Part shown: positions 8,413-10,350 of the stretch, piece after piece
Position numbering within the stretch: the first letter of the stretch is position 1
Layout: every line of letters starts with the position of its first letter
Origin: Robiginitomaculum sp.
GTDB lineage: Bacteria > Pseudomonadota > Alphaproteobacteria > Caulobacterales > Maricaulaceae
Direction: 5' to 3'
Assembly (NCBI GenBank): GCA_026993275.1
Contig: JALWUB010000499.1
Coordinates: 1 to 10,350, forward strand
DNA length: 10,350 nt
The notes under the pieces: generated by a model
Seen by the model: only the letters and a program-made list of their open reading frames with translations
The model's database searches: none
Told to the model about the DNA's origin: nothing
Made by a program: the position numbers and the translations under genes

Positions 8413-8440
8413 GCCTTGCGCCGCTGAAGGAGCGCAAGGC
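8413..8440. repeat. Inverted repeat, 9-bp perfect stem
   Basis: GCCTTGCGC (8413-8421) and GCGCAAGGC (8432-8440) are exact reverse complements around a 10-base loop. It lies 149 bases after the ggt stop. The next bases are TATACGGGG, not a T-run, so it is not a typical intrinsic terminator. It could help protect the ggt mRNA 3' end or belong to a structured RNA. Confidence 0.6.
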
Positions 8441-8564
8441 TATACGGGGCCTTGATTCACGATCTCAGTCGTCCGTGCAGAGCCGTCTTTGACGATCCTG
8501 CACGCCCTGATTATGCGCTTGCAGGCAAAGGCGGGGACAGGGGCGCGCTTATCCCCGCATTCTG

Positions 8565-8720
8565 TGGCCCGAAATGGCCTGAAATGGCCCGTTCATTGAC
8601 CGGTCATGGTGTGAACGTGTCCGGAACTGGCCTTTGCAGCCTCAAGACTGGCTTGCCCATGGCCCGCGCATGGCCCGAACGCCAGCAAAAACAGGACATG
8701 CGGGCCATGAACCGGGCCAT
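8565..8720. repeat. Cluster of ATGGCCCG repeats in both orientations
   Basis: A 10-base unit is tandemly repeated at 8565-8591: TGGCCCGAAA, TGGCCTGAAA, TGGCCCG. ATGGCCCG then occurs at 8659-8666 and 8670-8677, and its complement CGGGCCAT at 8701-8708 and 8713-8720. The last two pairs form a long imperfect inverted repeat: each arm holds two 8-base units separated by 3 or 4 bases, with a 23-base loop (8678-8700). The arms could pair into a hairpin of 16 matched bases with a small internal loop. The function is unknown. Confidence 0.6.
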
Positions 8721-8853
8721 GCGGCGCGCGTCCTCAAGACTTGCGGCCAAGATATTGTTCCAGCGGTCTTTATGGCCGGCCATTGCCAGGCCGCGCACGG
8801 TGTGCAAAAGCGGACGCAGGCAGATTGAGCGTCAGGGACACAGGAACGGCACC

Positions 8854-9003
8854 ATGGCATTAACAACACATAATATATATTATGCGCCTTTTCGATATGG
8901 GCGTGGTCACACGAGCCGGCGACGGGCGAAGACGTGCCGCGGGACCAGCCTGATGGCCCCAGTGATGCGGGCGCACACCCGTTCAGGCGGGTCCGCCCGA
9001 TGA
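8854..9003 (+). CDS. Possible 49-codon leader ORF overlapping the mazG start
   Basis: An ATG at 8854 has a strong Shine-Dalgarno sequence, AGGAA at 8842-8846, seven bases upstream. The frame runs 49 codons and stops with TGA at 9001-9003, overlapping the mazG ATG by two bases (ATGA), a layout typical of translational coupling. The product begins MALTTHNIYYAPFRYG, then becomes arginine- and serine-rich with no known motif, no signal peptide and no membrane segment. mazG itself has no strong ribosome-binding site, which supports a coupling role. Against it, the peptide composition looks like read-through of non-coding GC-rich DNA, and the frame stays open far upstream. I regard it as a hypothesis. 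Confidence 0.3.
   Translation: MALTTHNIYYAPFRYGRGHTSRRRAKTCRGTSLMAPVMRAHTRSGGSAR
8869..8884. repeat. 16-bp perfect AT-rich palindrome upstream of mazG
   Basis: CATAATATATATTATG reads the same on both strands. It is the most AT-rich spot in the surrounding sequence and lies 116 bases before the mazG ATG. It could be an operator or a DNA-melting site near the mazG promoter. I cannot place a convincing -35 element at the right distance, so I do not call a promoter. It also lies inside the possible leader ORF. Confidence 0.6.
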
Positions 9004-9824
9004 GCACCGAACCGGACCCGCCAAGGCTGGACGAGCTGAAAGCCATCATGGCACGCCTGCGCGACCCGCAGCATGGCTGCCCCTGGGACCGGCAGCAGGA
9101 TTTTGCCTCCATTGCGCCCTACACCATCGAAGAGGCCTATGAGGTCGCAGACGCCATTGAGCGCGGCGACATGGCGGATTTGCGTGCCGAGCTTGGCGAC
9201 CTGCTGTTTCAAGTCGTGTTTCACAGCCAGATGGCTGAGGAAATGGGCGCGTTTACCTTGAGCGATGTCATTGCCGGAATCTGTGACAAGATGCGCCGCC
9301 GCCACCCGCATGTGTTTGGCACCAGGGAACAAATTGCCGCCGGGCCGCAAGCGGGCTCCTGGGAAAGGCTGAAAGCGCAGGAGCGCGCCGCAAAGGCCCC
9401 TGCCCGCCCGGATGATGAAAAATCGGCACTGGACCATATTGCCCGCACCCTGCCCGCCATGATCGCGGCGCAAAAGTTTCAGGAGCAAGCCGCCCATTAC
9501 GGGTTTGACTGGTCATCGCCGGAACCGGTGTTTGACAAGCTGGAGGAAGAAATCGCCGAACTGAAAGCGGCGCGCACAAACCCAGAGGACGAAGCGCATA
9601 TTGCCGAAGAAATGGGCGATATTCTGTTTGTTTGCATTAACTTGTCCAGAAAACTTGGCCTGAATGCCGAAGCCGTGCTGCGCCAGGCCAATGCCAAGTT
9701 TGCGCGCCGGTTCGCCTGGATCGAGCGCCAGTTGAGCAAGGCCGGGAAAACCCTTGACGAGGCCAGCCTTGCGGAGATGGAGCGCTATTGGAACGAGGCC
9801 AAGGCCAATGAGCGGAAACCGTGA
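9000..9824 (+). CDS. mazG: MazG, nucleoside triphosphate pyrophosphohydrolase
   Basis: MazG hydrolyses (d)NTPs to the monophosphate and pyrophosphate. It acts in the cytoplasm, removes aberrant nucleotides and in E. coli affects ppGpp levels. The 274-residue protein is the full two-domain form. Domain 1 carries CPWD (27-30), the magnesium-binding EEAYE at 44-48 and ELGD at 64-67, then DKMRRRHPHVF (97-106). Domain 2 repeats the pattern with EEIAE (183-187) and EMGD (204-207), so both acidic sites look intact. The ATG at 9000 puts the RLRDPQHGCPWD motif at its normal distance; a GTG at 8934 would add 22 residues (MPRDQPDGPS...) not typical of the family. No strong ribosome-binding site precedes 9000, but the start overlaps the stop of a possible leader ORF. 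tRNA-Val follows 88 bases downstream in the same direction with its own promoter. Confidence 0.96.
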   Translation: MSTEPDPPRLDELKAIMARLRDPQHGCPWDRQQDFASIAPYTIEEAYEVADAIERGDMADLRAELGDLLFQVVFHSQMAEEMGAFTLSDVIAGICDKMRRRHPHVFGTREQIAAGPQAGSWERLKAQERAAKAPARPDDEKSALDHIARTLPAMIAAQKFQEQAAHYGFDWSSPEPVFDKLEEEIAELKAARTNPEDEAHIAEEMGDILFVCINLSRKLGLNAEAVLRQANAKFARRFAWIERQLSKAGKTLDEASLAEMERYWNEAKANERKP

Positions 9825-9857
9825 GGCGGGCCACCACAAGCCAGCAGTCAAAGGCGC

Positions 9858-9886
9858 TTGACTTGGCCGCATGCGGCACCCTATAG
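9858..9886 (+). promoter_or_regulatory. Promoter of tRNA-Val
   Basis: TTGACT (9858-9863), a 17-base spacer and CTATAG (9881-9886) form a well-spaced sigma-70-type promoter. Transcription would start near 9893, about 20 bases before the tRNA. The bases after the -10 are GC-rich (ACGCGGCC), a discriminator type linked to stringent control of stable RNA genes. The spacer contains a perfect 12-base palindrome, GCCGCATGCGGC (9866-9877), and a short GCGGC-CTT-GCCGC stem lies at 9889-9901. Confidence 0.75.
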
Positions 9887-9912
9887 ACGCGGCCTTGCCG
9901 CCATTGCGCGAC

Positions 9913-9987
9913 GGGCGATTAGCTCAGCGGGAGAGCGCCTCGTTCACACCGAGGAGGTCACTGGTTCAATCCCAGTATCGCCCACCA
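9913..9987 (+). tRNA. tRNA-Val, anticodon CAC
   Basis: The 75 bases fold into a complete cloverleaf. The acceptor stem pairs GGGCGAT with ATCGCCC without mismatch. The D arm is GCTC-AGCGGGA-GAGC, the anticodon arm is CCTCG-TTCACAC-CGAGG, and the T arm is ACTGG-TTCAATC-CCAGT. The anticodon CAC reads the valine codon GUG. The 3' CCA is encoded in the gene (9985-9987). It has its own promoter upstream of position 9890. Only seven bases separate it from the end of the convergent hydrolase gene, and no T-run terminator is visible after it. Confidence 0.97.
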
Positions 9988-9994
9988 TGCCCCC

Positions 9995-10350
9995 CTATTC
10001 CGGCAATGCCTGCAAAAACGCCAGCACGGCCCTAGCGATGGCATCTGGCTGTTCCGGCAACAAGGCATGCCCGGCTGGTGATACAAGGGCGACCTGCACG
10101 CGATTGCCAAATTCAGCGGCCAGCAGGGCCGAGGAATCCGCCGCTGGCGCAATCGCATCTGCATCGCCCTGGATGACCAGAATGGGCGCCGCGCCGCCCG
10201 CCCACCAGGCCGCGGATGGTGTTGCCGCCGTTGCCTGGGCCTGCAGGGCCGCTGATGCGCGGTCCCAGCCGCCGCGCCATTGCGCCGGTATGGCATTGCC
10301 CCTGGCAAAGAAGGCCGTGCGCAGCGCCACTGTGCGTTGCCGGTATGACA
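9995..10350 (-). CDS. Alpha/beta-hydrolase, C-terminal part (runs off the window)
   Basis: Only the last 118 or so residues are visible. The frame is open to the window edge, so the true start lies beyond 10350; the GTG at 10330 is not a convincing start. The visible part fits the C-terminal half of an alpha/beta-hydrolase. The strand APILVIQGDADAIAP carries the likely catalytic Asp (GDAD), and SPAGHALLPEQPDAIARAVLAFL carries the catalytic His and the terminal helix. The nucleophile elbow (GxSxG) would be upstream, outside the window. The substrate is unknown; many such proteins are esterases or small-molecule hydrolases. The gene converges on tRNA-Val. Confidence 0.8.
   Translation of the reverse strand, partial: SYRQRTVALRTAFFARGNAIPAQWRGGWDRASAALQAQATAATPSAAWWAGGAAPILVIQGDADAIAPAADSSALLAAEFGNRVQVALVSPAGHALLPEQPDAIARAVLAFLQALPE

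Larger units (their letters stand above)
8265..8853. other. Gap without a recognisable gene, rich in repeats and hairpins
   Basis: No reading frame here gives a recognisable protein. The open frames on both strands are arginine- and alanine-rich, lack ribosome-binding sites and show no domain pattern. A weak stem CCCGC-TTTCC-GCGGG lies at 8332-8346, and small stems occur at 8371-8382 (GAAA-GGGC-TTTC) and 8390-8405. A stronger hairpin follows at 8413-8440 and a repeat cluster at 8565-8720. None is followed by a T-run, so a standard intrinsic terminator for ggt is not visible. The stretch might encode a structured RNA, be a long mazG leader, or be a decayed gene. Confidence 0.6.

Noticed and set aside
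8452..8853. Upstream extension of the leader frame as a 183-codon gene starting at TTG 8452
   Set aside because: The TTG lacks a ribosome-binding site, and the product is Arg/Ala/Met-rich with no motif and crosses the repeat cluster; only the last 49 codons have a credible start.
8860..8874. CtrA-like site (TTAA-N7-TTAA) upstream of mazG
   Set aside because: The second half reads TAAT, only two of four bases matching, and part of it is simply the AT palindrome.
9913..9987. tRNA-Val 3' end as an integration (att) site
   Set aside because: No integrase, no direct repeat of the tRNA end and no foreign-looking genes are visible in the window.

Overview
The window looks like a chromosomal housekeeping segment of a GC-rich alphaproteobacterium. 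Three things point there. The gltX / comEC / lexA arrangement is a known alphaproteobacterial neighbourhood. The lexA control region carries a perfect GTTC-N7-GTTC box, which is the alphaproteobacterial SOS operator and not the CTG-N10-CAG type. The protein sequences read as alphaproteobacterial in style. I cannot name the order or genus from sequence alone. There is no integrase, transposase, phage gene, toxin-antitoxin pair or CRISPR array, so nothing marks the region as mobile.

Layout. gltX (minus, 29-1426) and comEC (plus, 1486-3723) diverge from a 59-base gap. comEC runs tail to tail into lexA (minus, 3732-4406). lexA diverges from tatC (plus, 4593-5429), and the SOS box and a lexA promoter lie between them. 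tatC ends 4 bases from the end of a P1-family (DmpA-like) self-cleaving aminopeptidase gene (minus, 5434-6465). That gene diverges, again across 59 bases, from a lipoprotein gamma-glutamyltransferase gene (plus, 6525-8264). A 735-base stretch with no recognisable protein follows. It holds a 9-bp-stem hairpin, a cluster of ATGGCCCG-type repeats in both orientations, a 16-bp AT palindrome and a possible 49-codon leader ORF. The stop of that ORF overlaps the start of mazG (plus, 9000-9824). A tRNA-Val(CAC) gene with a well-formed promoter follows (9913-9987). The window ends inside the 3' part of an alpha/beta-hydrolase gene (minus, 9995 to the edge).

Function. The genes are mostly independent. 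gltX charges tRNA; comEC would form the DNA uptake channel of natural transformation; lexA represses the SOS regulon and itself. tatC is the receptor of the twin-arginine export system, here without tatA or tatB beside it. The P1 peptidase and Ggt both act on peptide N-termini after cleaving themselves, but probably in different compartments. mazG hydrolyses NTPs in nucleotide quality control.

I see no clear new multi-gene system. The most worthwhile unexplained part is the ggt-mazG interval. The isolated tatC beside lexA and the divergent pair of self-processing hydrolases come next.
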